A stretch of 64,000 nucleotides of DNA from positions 1-64,000 of the forward strand of contig JADFNB010000018.1 of the NCBI GenBank assembly GCA_022563595.1. The letters are read 5' to 3'. The position numbers and the translations under genes are program-made. Origin of the DNA: Gemmatimonadota bacterium (GTDB lineage Bacteria; Gemmatimonadota; Gemmatimonadetes; Gemmatimonadales; GWC2-71-9). Position 1 is the stretch's first letter, and every line of letters begins with the position of its first letter. The notes beneath the pieces were generated by a model, which worked only from the letters and a program-made list of their open reading frames with translations, was not told the DNA's origin and searched no databases. Positions 36,699 to 45,849 of the stretch are shown here, one piece after another.

Positions 36699-36968
36699 TC
36701 AGCCGCGCCCCGCCGCCACCTGCCGCGCTGCACCCGTCTCGAAGTGCACGCCGTTTTCGTGATGTACTCCGCTCACTCGGGCGGGACATCTTCCTCGGGG
36801 AAGATCGCGGTCACCGGGCACTCGGGCTCGCACGCCCCGCAGTCGATGCACTCGTCTGGATGGATGTATAGTTGATCCTCGCCCTCGTAGACACAATCCA
36901 CGGGACACACATCCACGCAGCCCCGATCTTTAAGTTATCTATGCACGGCTCCCAATGACTTACGGCAT
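36699..36968 (-). pseudogene. Decayed 7Fe/4Fe ferredoxin gene (FdxA type)
   Basis: In the middle of this stretch one frame reads [32 protein letters not shown] and [18 protein letters not shown], an unmistakable FdxA-type ferredoxin with its cluster cysteines. At the 5' end the codon after MP is TAA where Tyr is expected, one base is missing before EPCID, and the linker to KDRGC is out of frame. At the 3' end the codon where Trp of PPEW is expected is TGA, and a further shift separates the tail (NGVHFETG). The gene cannot make a full protein and has several independent lesions. Confidence 0.8.
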
Positions 36969-37079
36969 GTAGGTTCCCGCAGTCATTCCTGATTGGCCCA
37001 CCGAATGTTGAACACTCCCAAGTGGAGTATCAAGTGACGCTCGGTTGCTCTGGCGTGAAGGCCCTTTCATCTTAACAGT

Positions 37080-38012
37080 ATGCGGATCGCGTCACTGCTT
37101 GCCAGCGCCACCGAGATCGTTTGCGTGCTCGGGCTCGAGGACGATCTCGTGGCCATCTCCCACGAGTGTGATCATCCGCCCGAGGTGCTGGATCGGCCCC
37201 GGATCAGCCGACCCCGCTTCGATCCCGATGGGTTGAGCGGTGGCGAGATCGACGCGGCGGTGCGGGAGAGCATGGCAATGCACGGGAACGTCTATATCCT
37301 CGACGAGCCGGCTCTCCGTGAGGTGGCTCCCGACCTGATCCTCACGCAGGCGGTATGTGACGTGTGTGCGGTGCCGACATCCCTTGCACACGAAGCCGCC
37401 CGCTCGCTCGACGGTGCAACCGTGCTGTCGCTGGACGCGCACACCGTCGACGGGATCTTCTCCACCATTATCCGTGTGGGCGAGGCCACCGGGACCACCG
37501 CACGCGCCGAGCGGGTCGTGGCTGGCTTGCGGGCGCGGGTGGCCGCCGTACGGGACCGGGTGGCCCATGCGGTGCGCCCCAGCGTCCTGGCGCTGGAGTG
37601 GCTCGACCCGGTGTTCACACCGGGGCACTGGGGACCCGAGATGGTCGAGAGCGCGGGTGGCGCCAACCTGTTAGGTACCGCGGGGGAGCGCTCGAAGACC
37701 GTGACATGGGATCTTCTGGAGGCGTGCGACCCCGATGTCCTCCTCGTGATGCCGTGTGGCTACGGGCTGGATCGATCTATCCAGGAAGCCGACGCGCACG
37801 CGGACCGGATCCGCGCGGTGGCGCCGCGGGCTGTGGAGACAGAGCGGGCCTTCGTGCTCGACGGGTCGTCCTATTTCAACCGGTCGGGTCCGCGTGTCGT
37901 GGATGGCATCGAGATCCTCGGGGCCGTGCTCCATCCGGAGTGTTTTCCGGCGGTCGACCTCACGGGCAGGGCGGCCAGGTGGCTCTGCCCTTCGGGGCCG
38001 TCCAGGCCTTAG
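37080..38012 (+). CDS. BtuF-like periplasmic-binding-fold protein, probably cytoplasmic
   Basis: The 310-aa protein has the type III binding-protein fold of cobalamin and siderophore carriers: IASLLASATEIVCVLGLEDDLVAISHECD at the N-terminus, APDLILTQAVCDVCAV, VLALEWLDPVFTPGHWGPEMV and SSYFNRSGPRVVDGIEIL. It has no signal peptide or lipobox, unlike BtuF, as in a subgroup annotated as cobalamin-binding proteins. No permease or ATPase is adjacent. The ligand is uncertain. Confidence 0.8.
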   Translation: MRIASLLASATEIVCVLGLEDDLVAISHECDHPPEVLDRPRISRPRFDPDGLSGGEIDAAVRESMAMHGNVYILDEPALREVAPDLILTQAVCDVCAVPTSLAHEAARSLDGATVLSLDAHTVDGIFSTIIRVGEATGTTARAERVVAGLRARVAAVRDRVAHAVRPSVLALEWLDPVFTPGHWGPEMVESAGGANLLGTAGERSKTVTWDLLEACDPDVLLVMPCGYGLDRSIQEADAHADRIRAVAPRAVETERAFVLDGSSYFNRSGPRVVDGIEILGAVLHPECFPAVDLTGRAARWLCPSGPSRP

Positions 38013-38064
38013 ATTGAGCCGGTGGATTTTGTGGCAGACACCCGCACCTAGGGAGAGCGAAACC

Positions 38065-38493
38065 TTGCGATACGACCCCACGATCGTCCAGCCGATGCGG
38101 GAGGAACTCACACGGATCGGCTTCACGGAACTACAAACGGCGGCAGCGGTGGACGAAGCCCTCGCCGCCCAGGACGAGACGGTGCTCGTCGTGGTCAATT
38201 CGGTTTGCGGGTGCGCCGCTGGCAAGGCCCGACCGGGAGTGGCATTGGCGCTGCAACACGAGGTGAGACCGGCCCGCCTCACGACGGTGTTTGCGGGCAT
38301 GGACATCGAGGCGACGGAACGAGCCCGTGCGTACTTCGAGGGCTACACGCCGTCGTCCCCGCAGATCGCGCTGCTCAAGAATGGGCGGCTGCTGCACATG
38401 CTCGAGCGGTCCGACATCGAAGGGCGGGACGCCTCTGAGATCGCCGAGGATCTCGTGTCGGCGTTCGACACGTTCTGCGGACAGCCGGCATGA
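38065..38493 (+). CDS. Bacilliredoxin (BrxA/BrxB family)
   Basis: The 142-aa protein has a thioredoxin-like fold with the CGC motif in VVVNSVCGCAAGKARPG, and the family N-terminus RYDPTIVQPMREELTRIGF. Bacilliredoxins remove bacillithiol or related low-molecular-weight thiols from proteins. The start is TTG 38065, preceded by GGGAGAGCG. Its stop overlaps an ATG of the next gene (ATGA). Confidence 0.9.
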   Translation: MRYDPTIVQPMREELTRIGFTELQTAAAVDEALAAQDETVLVVVNSVCGCAAGKARPGVALALQHEVRPARLTTVFAGMDIEATERARAYFEGYTPSSPQIALLKNGRLLHMLERSDIEGRDASEIAEDLVSAFDTFCGQPA

Positions 38494-40733
38494 CGCGCAC
38501 GATCAACAACCCTTCTTCATCTAACGAGTTCCGGATCATGCGTCTCCTCACCGCAGTGCTGGCACTGGCCTGTTCCACCGCTTCCCTCGTCTCCCAGGAA
38601 TCCGCGCTCACAGTCCAACGGATTTGGGGGTCGTCCGACTTCGCTTCCGATCTCGTCTCCGTGCGGTGGATGCCGGACGGGCCGTACTACACGGCGACCG
38701 AGGGAGCAGAGAATGGCCCGCGTGACCTCTACCGGATCGACGTCCGCAGCGGCGAACGCGATCTGCTGGTACTGGGCGCGGACCTGGTGCTGCCCGGTCA
38801 GGACGAACCCATCACGATCGAGCGCTACCAGTTCTCTCCCGACGCCACGAAGCTCCTGATCTTCACCAGCTCGGTGCGGGTATGGCGGCAGAAGACGAAG
38901 GGTGAGTACTACGTGTGGGACTTCGAAGCGCGACAGCTCACGCCAGTGAGTACCGCACCAGGCCTGCAGATGTTCGCCAAGTTCTCCGCCGATGGACGCC
39001 TGGTCGGTTTCGTGCGTGACAACAACATCTTCGTCACCGATCTCGAGACGGGACAGGAGACACAGCTCACGCACGACGGCGGCGAGGACATCATCAACGG
39101 CACCTCCGACTGGGTATACGAGGAGGAGCTTGGGTTGCGCGACGCGTTCCGCTTCAGCCCAGACGGGCGCCGCGTGGCCTTCTGGCGGCTCGATCAGACG
39201 GTGATCAAGCCGTTCTACCTGATCGACGAGACCAAGCTCTACCCCGAACTGATACCGGTGCGCTACCCCAAGGCGGGTGAACAGAACTCCTCGGTGCAGA
39301 TCGGTGTGGTCGAGATTGCCACGGGTGAGACGCGCTGGGTCGATCTCGGTGCCGACGACGATATCTACGTTGCGGGCATGGACTTCGCGGAATCGTCGGA
39401 CGAGATCTGGCTCACACGGCTCAACCGGCATCAGAACCGGCTGGATCTGATGCTGGCCGACGTGCATACTGGCGAGAGCCGGGTGATCATGAGTGATACG
39501 GACTCCGCCTGGGTGGACGCGAACAAACCGATCTGGTTCGATGACGGTCGCAGGTTCTTGTTCCGCAGCGAGCGGGATGGACGCTACCAGATCTTCTCGT
39601 TCCATCGAGACGGGTCGCGCGTCCGAAAGCTCACGGCGGAGGAATGGGATGTAACCACGATTCACGGCGTCGACGGCCGCAATCGGGTCTACTTCACCGG
39701 TGTCGGTGAGGGGCCGCTCCAACGCCATGTCTATCGGGTCGGGTCGAACGGCCGTGGCCTCCGCCGGCTCAGCGAAGATCCCGGCACCCATAGCGCCAGC
39801 TTCGATCCGTCGTTCCGCTACTACATCGACACTTACTCCACAGCCGCCCGCCCGCCGGTCCAGATCCTCTACCGCGCCGATGGCCGGAGGATGCGCGTGA
39901 TCGCCGACAACGCGGAGTTGATGGCGAAGATCGAGGCGCTCGACCTCACACCGCAGGAGTTCATGACGGTCCCAGGCGAGGAGGGTACCCCGCTCAACGC
40001 CTTCATCATCAAGCCACCCGACTTCGATCCGAACCGCCGCTACCCGCTGCTCATGTACGTGTACGGCGGGCCGCGTTCCCAGACGGTGCGTGATGCGTGG
40101 GGCGGCGACCGATACCTCTGGCACCAGATGCTGGCGCAGCAGGGATACCTTGTCGCCAGCGTCGATAATCGTGGGACCGGCTGGCGCGGTCGCGATTTCA
40201 CGAAGCAGACGTATCTCAACCTGGGCACGTTGGAATCAGCGGACCAGATCGCCGCAGCCCGTCATTTTGCGTCCCTTCCCTATGTGGACGGCGCGCGTAT
40301 CGGGATCTGGGGATGGAGCTACGGCGGCTACATGTCGTCGCTGTCGCTGTTCAAGGGCCAGGGTATCTTCAGAGCCGCGATCTCCGTGGCGCCCGTGACC
40401 GACTGGCGGTTGTACGACACCATCTATACCGAACGCTTCATGCGCACGCCACAGGAGAATGCGGAAGGCTACGACCGGAGCGCGCCGCTCACGTACGCCG
40501 ACCGGATGGAAGGGCGGTTCCTCCTGGTGCACGGGTCTGGAGACGACAACGTGCATATGCAGAACACGACCCAACTCGTCGAGCGGCTCGAGAACGCGAA
40601 CAAACAGTTCGATCTCCGAATCTACCCCAACAAGACACACGCCATCGCGGGACGCACCACACGCGTCAACCTCTACACGCAGTTCACGGAATGGCTGAAT
40701 CGGAATCTGCGGGGAATGGAGCTGGTTCCCTAG
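38490..40733 (+). CDS. Dipeptidyl peptidase IV (S9B family)
   Basis: The 747-aa exported serine peptidase removes X-Pro dipeptides. It has an eight-bladed propeller (residues about 50-480) and an alpha/beta hydrolase domain. The nucleophile is in WGWSYGGYMS, the Asp in VHGSGDDNVH and the His in NKTHAIAG. The double-Glu substrate motif is present as YEEELGLRDAF. ATG 38490 overlaps the bacilliredoxin stop; an internal ATG 38538 gives a cleaner signal peptide (MRLLTAVLALACSTASLVS). The inverted-repeat element follows its stop. Confidence 0.93.
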   Translation: MTRTINNPSSSNEFRIMRLLTAVLALACSTASLVSQESALTVQRIWGSSDFASDLVSVRWMPDGPYYTATEGAENGPRDLYRIDVRSGERDLLVLGADLVLPGQDEPITIERYQFSPDATKLLIFTSSVRVWRQKTKGEYYVWDFEARQLTPVSTAPGLQMFAKFSADGRLVGFVRDNNIFVTDLETGQETQLTHDGGEDIINGTSDWVYEEELGLRDAFRFSPDGRRVAFWRLDQTVIKPFYLIDETKLYPELIPVRYPKAGEQNSSVQIGVVEIATGETRWVDLGADDDIYVAGMDFAESSDEIWLTRLNRHQNRLDLMLADVHTGESRVIMSDTDSAWVDANKPIWFDDGRRFLFRSERDGRYQIFSFHRDGSRVRKLTAEEWDVTTIHGVDGRNRVYFTGVGEGPLQRHVYRVGSNGRGLRRLSEDPGTHSASFDPSFRYYIDTYSTAARPPVQILYRADGRRMRVIADNAELMAKIEALDLTPQEFMTVPGEEGTPLNAFIIKPPDFDPNRRYPLLMYVYGGPRSQTVRDAWGGDRYLWHQMLAQQGYLVASVDNRGTGWRGRDFTKQTYLNLGTLESADQIAAARHFASLPYVDGARIGIWGWSYGGYMSSLSLFKGQGIFRAAISVAPVTDWRLYDTIYTERFMRTPQENAEGYDRSAPLTYADRMEGRFLLVHGSGDDNVHMQNTTQLVERLENANKQFDLRIYPNKTHAIAGRTTRVNLYTQFTEWLNRNLRGMELVP

Positions 40734-40735
40734 CC

Positions 40736-40902
40736 CTAGTGTGGTGTCGCCGAAATGGTGCTGCTATTCGGACGCCCCCGCATCCCGCCCCGCGGCGTTT
40801 CTCGTCGTCGCAATAGCGCTGCTATTACTCCTCTTCGTGCCTTGCGGGATCGGGCGCGGTGACGCCCTCGGTAGCTACCATACTTCGGCGACCCCACACT
40901 AA
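40736..40902. mobile_element. 159-bp MITE-like inverted-repeat element, copy 2
   Basis: The element spans 40740-40898 and is flanked by CTAG (40736-40739) and CTAA (40899-40902). The termini match copy 1 at 12644-12810, with one mismatch in the right repeat (GACCCCACA). Internal hairpins and the GGTAGCTACC palindrome are conserved. Five internal changes plus the CTAG/CTAA flank difference separate the copies. It again lies between convergent genes: dipeptidyl peptidase IV and an aminotransferase. Confidence 0.88.
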
Positions 40903-40954
40903 CAGGCTGCTGAAAAAGGGTGATCGAGTCCGTTGTCACTCTCTCCCATCTCGC

Positions 40955-42076
40955 CTAATCCGCGAGCAAGTTCTCCAGTGCCGGCTTCAGTTCGCCCAGC
41001 GCCGCTTGCAGCTCGGAATGCTCGTTGCCGTATCCCAAACGCAGGTGGCCCGGCATGTCGAAGTGCTCCCCGGGCACCAGCAGTATGTCGTGATCGGCAC
41101 GCACGTGCTCGACCAGCTCTAGCGCCGGCATCGGGTGGCTGTATCGCACGAGACATATCGCCCCACAGTCGGGCGCGCGCCACTCGAAGAGACCGTCGAA
41201 ACCGGTGAGCCATCGTTCCAGGACCGGGTAATTGATGTTGAGGATGTTCCGTGTCCGCTCGAGGATGCGCTCGCGGACGCTTAGCGCCGCGCGCGCCAGG
41301 AAATCGCTCGCGGGGCTCGGGCAGATGACGGTGTAGTCGTGTCGCCTGATGGCGGCGTCCTTGAACTCCAGCGGGGCGACGATCCACCCGATACGGAGAC
41401 CGGGTAGTCCGTAGGCCTTGGACAGCCCGTTGACCACCACCACGCGTTCGTAACTGCCCCAGAAAGACGCGGTGGGACGCCCGTCCAGCTCCGCGCCTAG
41501 GTACACCTCGTCGGTGAGAAGCCAGGCCCCCGCGGCCCGCGTCCGTTCCAGTATCGCTCCGCGGGCGGCATCGGAGAGCGCGTGTCCCGTCGGGTTGTTC
41601 GGGTTGGTGACGATGACGAGCTTGGTATCCGCGGTGATCGCCCGGGCGATCTCGTCCGGATCCGGTTCCCAGTCGCGCCCGAACGACAGGTTGAAACACG
41701 AGACCTCGCCGCCGAAGTTCTGGGCGAGTCCCCACGTCTGCTTGTAGACGGGCGTCAGTATGGCGATCCTGTCGCCGGGCTCGATCAGCGTCCAACAGAT
41801 GACGAAGTTGGCCTCGGAGCTTCCGACCGTCACGGTTACGTGCTCGTCCGTTGCGCCCGGATAGAGTGCGGCGATGGCGGCCCGCAACACGTCCGAGCCG
41901 TCTCCCTGACCGTAGCCCATCCGGATATCTGCCAGCTCGTCCAATTCGTGACCTGCCAGCTCCAGCAACTCCCGGATCGACATCGGGTGGACGCCGCTCT
42001 CGGAGAGGTTGTAACGGACGCGGTGTTCCCATACGCTCTGCCACCGCTCTAGCTCGAACGTTGTGAAGAGGGTCAT
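40955..42076 (-). CDS. Class I/II PLP-dependent aminotransferase
   Basis: The 373-aa fold-type I enzyme has the PLP lysine in VNGLSKAYGLPGLRIGW, the Asp/Tyr pair in LLTDEVYLGAEL and the Asn in VTNPNNPTG. The Arg that binds the substrate carboxylate lies in HLRLGYG. The N-terminus (YNLSESGVHPMSIREL) is typical of a subgroup with low-specificity aminotransferase annotation. The substrate is not determinable from sequence. ATG 42076 is the start. Confidence 0.87.
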   Translation of the reverse strand: MTLFTTFELERWQSVWEHRVRYNLSESGVHPMSIRELLELAGHELDELADIRMGYGQGDGSDVLRAAIAALYPGATDEHVTVTVGSSEANFVICWTLIEPGDRIAILTPVYKQTWGLAQNFGGEVSCFNLSFGRDWEPDPDEIARAITADTKLVIVTNPNNPTGHALSDAARGAILERTRAAGAWLLTDEVYLGAELDGRPTASFWGSYERVVVVNGLSKAYGLPGLRIGWIVAPLEFKDAAIRRHDYTVICPSPASDFLARAALSVRERILERTRNILNINYPVLERWLTGFDGLFEWRAPDCGAICLVRYSHPMPALELVEHVRADHDILLVPGEHFDMPGHLRLGYGNEHSELQAALGELKPALENLLAD

Positions 42077-42166
42077 GGGGGGAAGCTAACGGCAGGGACA
42101 GGCGGGCGGCGAGTGGATTGAAGAACACTCGCCTGCCCGTGTCTGGGAGTGAAGGATGCGGCGGCC

Positions 42167-43267
42167 CTAGCCCTTGCGTACGGTCACGTTCCCTGAGCCG
42201 GTATCGACTACGAGCTTGCCGGTGCCGCTGCCGATCACGCCGACCACGTGGTCGCGCTCCCAGCGGCGGATCTCCAGTGGGAAGTCGACCTCGATTCTCC
42301 CGGAGCCCGTATCGATCTCAACGCGGGCGCTGAACGATTCCGGCAGCGTCAGGATGACGCTACCCGACCCGGTATCGACCTCGATGAGATCGAGCGTGCC
42401 GGACAGGTCGGCGTCTACCGATCCGCTGCCGGTGTCGAGTAGCACGTTCCGGGCGCTCGAGCTGGCGAGATCGATGCCACCCGATCCGGTATCGATATCG
42501 AGGTTGGTCACCGACACACGACTCGCCGTCACCTGGCCCGACCCAGTATCGATGCGCAGGAGATCGCCGCTCATGCCGGTCACGGAGACACTCCCGGAGC
42601 CCGTGTCGATGTCCACCTCACCTTCAGCGTCCGTGACGGAGACGTGACCCGATCCGGTGTCGATGATGAGCATGCCACGGGTACCACTCGTCTCCACTCC
42701 ACCGACTTGGGTGTCCACGCGTAGCTCTCCGTCCACGTTTCGGACGGTTACAGCACCCGCGCCCAGATAGAGGCTGAACTGCTGGCCCCGGGGCACGAGG
42801 ATGCGGAGATCGGCGTGGGCTTCCAGGCCGCTCCCGGAGGAGCGGATCTCGATCTTGTGACGCCCGCCGCGTCCGCGTCCGCGCCCGCGCCGGTCGTTGT
42901 CACCGAAGGTACCGTCATCCCGTACCCACACAGAGGTGTGGACCCTGCCGCCCCGACCGGCAGGCCGATACACGAGCTCCTCGTCTGGGTAGATCACGCG
43001 CAGTGTTTCCAGTCCGCGGATCGGGCCGGTTTCGACCGACAATTCCCGTTCGTCCGCACCACCGCGGGTTACCTGAACCACTACCGCCGAGCCGGAACCG
43101 CCTTCGATCACCGCTCTGCCCGCAAGGTTGTACACGGCGACGTGCGAGCCCGAGAGTTCGTAGCGCTCAGCCCGCTGGGCCGCTGCGCCGTCGGCGACTC
43201 CTAGGAGCGCGACCGTGAGCGCCGCCGCTAGGTGCTTGAAACACACGGGGTTCCGGATGAGCAACAT
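42167..43267 (-). CDS. Exported DUF4097 beta-helix protein with eight DTGSG repeats
   Basis: The 366-aa product has a signal peptide (AAALTVALLGVADGAAAQ). A Gly/Arg-rich segment (RGRGRGRGGRH) near residue 125 is followed by DUF4097-like strands. The second half has eight copies of DTGSG spaced by 16-24 residues (IDTGSGHVSV, DTGSGSVSV, DTGSGQVTA, DTGSGGIDL, DTGSGSVDA, DTGSGSVIL, DTGSGRIEV, DTGSGNVTV). These are turns between strands of a beta-helix. The start ATG follows a GGAGG site. The role is likely surface or periplasmic; no enzyme activity is suggested. Confidence 0.85.
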   Translation of the reverse strand: MLLIRNPVCFKHLAAALTVALLGVADGAAAQRAERYELSGSHVAVYNLAGRAVIEGGSGSAVVVQVTRGGADERELSVETGPIRGLETLRVIYPDEELVYRPAGRGGRVHTSVWVRDDGTFGDNDRRGRGRGRGGRHKIEIRSSGSGLEAHADLRILVPRGQQFSLYLGAGAVTVRNVDGELRVDTQVGGVETSGTRGMLIIDTGSGHVSVTDAEGEVDIDTGSGSVSVTGMSGDLLRIDTGSGQVTASRVSVTNLDIDTGSGGIDLASSSARNVLLDTGSGSVDADLSGTLDLIEVDTGSGSVILTLPESFSARVEIDTGSGRIEVDFPLEIRRWERDHVVGVIGSGTGKLVVDTGSGNVTVRKG

Positions 43268-43459
43268 GGTAGATCCTCCGCTTGGCTGATGTATCGTCCA
43301 CGCCCGTGCTACTTAGACATCCCAACGGGGTAGGTGGTTTGGAGGGTTCAACGGGTTTCCGTGGGCTTGGCGCGTGCCGGTGTGTACCTGCCCGTACCGG
43401 GCTTCGCTTCGAGCCGGTGGTCCCGAACGGTTGGACGCGAAGCCACGCGGTTCGGACCG

Positions 43460-44092
43460 CTACAGGGTCGCGATCTCGGCGGGACCTGCCAGCCAGTGAT
43501 CGGGCGCGCACGGCTCGAGCATGGCACGGGAGAACGGTCCCCACAGCGCGGCGGCCGTTCGCACGCCGGCTGCTCGCCCCGCCGCCATGTCATGTGGCGA
43601 GTCACCGATGAACACCGTGGTGGCCGATTCGGCATCGAGCAGCGCGAGCGCCCGCTCGACCGGTGCGGGATCCGGCTTGTGCTTCTCCACGTCATCGGCG
43701 CCGACGATCACTTGGAACACGCCGTCGAACCCGCAATGCTCGAGACCGCGCACCGCCGACGCCCGCAGCTTGCTGGTCACGATGCCGACGCGCGCGCGTT
43801 GCGCCACCGCCTGCACGGCCTGGTTGACGCCGGGGTATCGGCGCACCAACCGATCGTGGTTGGCGTGGTTGTGCTCGCGGTAAGTATCCACCATGGCCTC
43901 GATTTCGACGGGGTCGTCGGTGAACTCCCGGAACTGGGTTCGGAGCGGGGTGCCGAGACCCGCGAGCCAGACATCATCGGGCGGCGCGCTCCCGCGGTGT
44001 ACGGTGAGCGTGTGGCGATAGGAGCTGAGGATCAACTCGACGGAGTCGATCAGCGTGCCGTCGAGGTCGAACAGGTATGTCGCGAATGGCAT
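43460..44092 (-). CDS. HAD-superfamily phosphatase (phosphoglycolate/pyrophosphatase type)
   Basis: The 210-aa protein has all HAD motifs: LFDLDGTLIDS, GIVTSK, KHKPDPAPVE and FIGDSPHDMAAG. The cap is the small helical C1 type found in PpaX and phosphoglycolate phosphatase. It lies 9 bp upstream of the alcohol dehydrogenase gene on the same strand... the two may be co-transcribed. Exact substrate is not predictable. Confidence 0.88.
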   Translation of the reverse strand: MPFATYLFDLDGTLIDSVELILSSYRHTLTVHRGSAPPDDVWLAGLGTPLRTQFREFTDDPVEIEAMVDTYREHNHANHDRLVRRYPGVNQAVQAVAQRARVGIVTSKLRASAVRGLEHCGFDGVFQVIVGADDVEKHKPDPAPVERALALLDAESATTVFIGDSPHDMAAGRAAGVRTAAALWGPFSRAMLEPCAPDHWLAGPAEIATL

Positions 44093-44101
44093 ACTGTCGG
44101 T

Positions 44102-45199
44102 CTACCTCGGTGACGGGACGATCACGGCTTTGGTGACGCGCAGAGACTCGACGTCGGCCAGCGCCCGTCCGGCTTCATCGAGGCCGTACCGTGACCCGAT
44201 GATGTCAGCGAACCGCAGCCGCTCGCGGTGCTTGCTGAGCAGCTTGAGGGCGCGTACGAGATGTGCGAAGTCGGTGCCCCATTGCCCCCGGATGTCGGCG
44301 TGTTTGCGGTTTACTGCGGTGTGGAAGTTCACGTTGGTGCTGCCCACGTCAGTGTAGTGTCCGGCAACCACGTACGTCCCGCCATCACGCAGGAGGCGAA
44401 GCCCCTCCGCGATCGCGTCGGGGCTCCCCGCCGCCTCGATCGCGACGTCGACGCCGCGTCCGTCGGTGAGTTCGCGGATCAGCTCCTCACGCTCGTCGGG
44501 CGGATGCTGGTCGAGGGAGAGCGTGACGTCGGCGCCCAGAGACCTCGCCAGCGCTAGACGGGCCGGCGGATCCCCGATCACTACGACCAGGCCGGCCCCA
44601 CGCAGCGCCGCGAAGGCGACGGCGGAGAGCCCGACGGGTCCCGCTCCCTGGACGAGCACGGTGTCGGCCATCGCGAGCGTGCTCCGCTCGACGGCCGCGA
44701 ACCCGGTGAAGAGGCCGCAGCCGCCGCCGATCACCTCGTCCGGCGTGACACCGTCGGGGAGTTTCACGATCCTGACACCCGGCTTGAGGTAGATCCGCTC
44801 CGCCCACCCGCCGAGCGGCCCGTCATCGACCGAATAGGTGATCCCGTAGACGCGGCGCCGGGGACAGCGGTTCGGCTGCTTGGCCACCAGACAGTACCAG
44901 CATTCGTTGCACACCTCGTGCACGTCGTAGAACGTGACGACGTCGTCCCGGCTCAGCGGGTTCCCGAGAGCGTCGACCGAGACGTCCTTCGCTTCCAGCA
45001 GGCGGCCTACGCTGACGTGCCCGGGAATAATGGGGTATGGGACGTCGCTGAGTCGTCCGTGATGCAGGTGTACGTCCGTGCCGCACACCTCGCTCACGAT
45101 CGTCTCGAGGAGTGCCGAGCCGGGCTCGAGAGCGGGATCGGGAAGCTCCCGAACCTCGAGCGGTTTCATCGGACCGGGCATGACGGCGGCACGCAGCAT
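44102..45199 (-). CDS. Zinc-dependent alcohol dehydrogenase (MDR superfamily)
   Basis: The 365-aa enzyme has the catalytic zinc ligands in SEVCGTDVHLHHG, the structural zinc site C-x2-C-x2-C-x7-C in VCNECWYCLVAKQPNRCP, and the nucleotide loop VLVQGAGPVGLSAVA. ATG 45199 was chosen because upstream residues run antisense through queE territory. It sits between the HAD phosphatase and queE; whether it belongs to queuosine metabolism is doubtful. The substrate alcohol is unknown. Confidence 0.88.
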   Translation of the reverse strand: MLRAAVMPGPMKPLEVRELPDPALEPGSALLETIVSEVCGTDVHLHHGRLSDVPYPIIPGHVSVGRLLEAKDVSVDALGNPLSRDDVVTFYDVHEVCNECWYCLVAKQPNRCPRRRVYGITYSVDDGPLGGWAERIYLKPGVRIVKLPDGVTPDEVIGGGCGLFTGFAAVERSTLAMADTVLVQGAGPVGLSAVAFAALRGAGLVVVIGDPPARLALARSLGADVTLSLDQHPPDEREELIRELTDGRGVDVAIEAAGSPDAIAEGLRLLRDGGTYVVAGHYTDVGSTNVNFHTAVNRKHADIRGQWGTDFAHLVRALKLLSKHRERLRFADIIGSRYGLDEAGRALADVESLRVTKAVIVPSPR

Positions 45200-45213
45200 G
45201 GCGACAGGAGAGG

Positions 45214-45849
45214 CTACGGGATCCCGAGATACTTGTGTGTCTGAATGCTGACTTTCCACCTGCGGTCGCACGCGGCGTATTGGCACACGAGTCCGGTGTT
45301 GCGATCCCGGTGTGGTCCGTCCATCGGTTGCAGGTAGAAGTGCGCGAAATCGAGATGAATGAACCGGTCTGGCTCGGCTCCCTCTTGCGGGTGCACGAGT
45401 TTCAGCTCGTCCCCCGACGTCACCACCAGCGGGTCGCCTGCCTTCGGACTCACACAGATCCAGTCGATCCCGGCGGGCGGGGAGATGGTGCCGTTGGTCT
45501 CGACCGCGACTTCGAAGCCGCGGCGGTGCAACGCGCGCACCAGCGCCCGATCGAGCTGGAGCAATGGCTCGCCGCCGGTACACACGACGAACCGCCCGGC
45601 GGGCTCCCAATCGGGCCACAGCGCGGCTACGGCGTCGGCCACGGCATGGGCGTCGGGATACGAGCCTCCTTCGGGACCATCGGTGCCCGCGAAGTCGGTA
45701 TCGCAGAACCTGCATACGGCGCGGGCGCGGTCCGCTTCGCGTCCGGACCAGAGGTTGCAGCCGGCGAACCGGAGCAGCACCGCCGGCCGGCCGGCGTGGT
45801 ATCCCTCACCTTGGAGCGTCTGGTAGATTTCCTTGACTGCGTACCTCAC
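45214..45849 (-). CDS. queE: 7-carboxy-7-deazaguanine synthase QueE (radical SAM)
   Basis: The 211-aa enzyme makes 7-carboxy-7-deazaguanine from the QueD product. The N-terminus [21 protein letters not shown] is typical. The iron-sulfur motif has the expanded form of QueE: the first Cys in AGCNLW, then [16 protein letters not shown] and AVETNGT are also conserved. Its start overlaps the queC stop by four bases, so queC-queE is one unit. Confidence 0.94.
   Translation of the reverse strand: MRYAVKEIYQTLQGEGYHAGRPAVLLRFAGCNLWSGREADRARAVCRFCDTDFAGTDGPEGGSYPDAHAVADAVAALWPDWEPAGRFVVCTGGEPLLQLDRALVRALHRRGFEVAVETNGTISPPAGIDWICVSPKAGDPLVVTSGDELKLVHPQEGAEPDRFIHLDFAHFYLQPMDGPHRDRNTGLVCQYAACDRRWKVSIQTHKYLGIP

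Noticed and set aside
36699-36968. UGA decoded as Trp in the ferredoxin gene
   Set aside because: TGA serves as a normal stop in many genes here, TGG encodes Trp throughout, and the same gene has other frame lesions.
42167-43267. DTGS-type motifs suggesting an aspartic protease
   Set aside because: Eight evenly spread copies in beta-strand context are repeat turns; the rest of the aspartic protease fold is absent.
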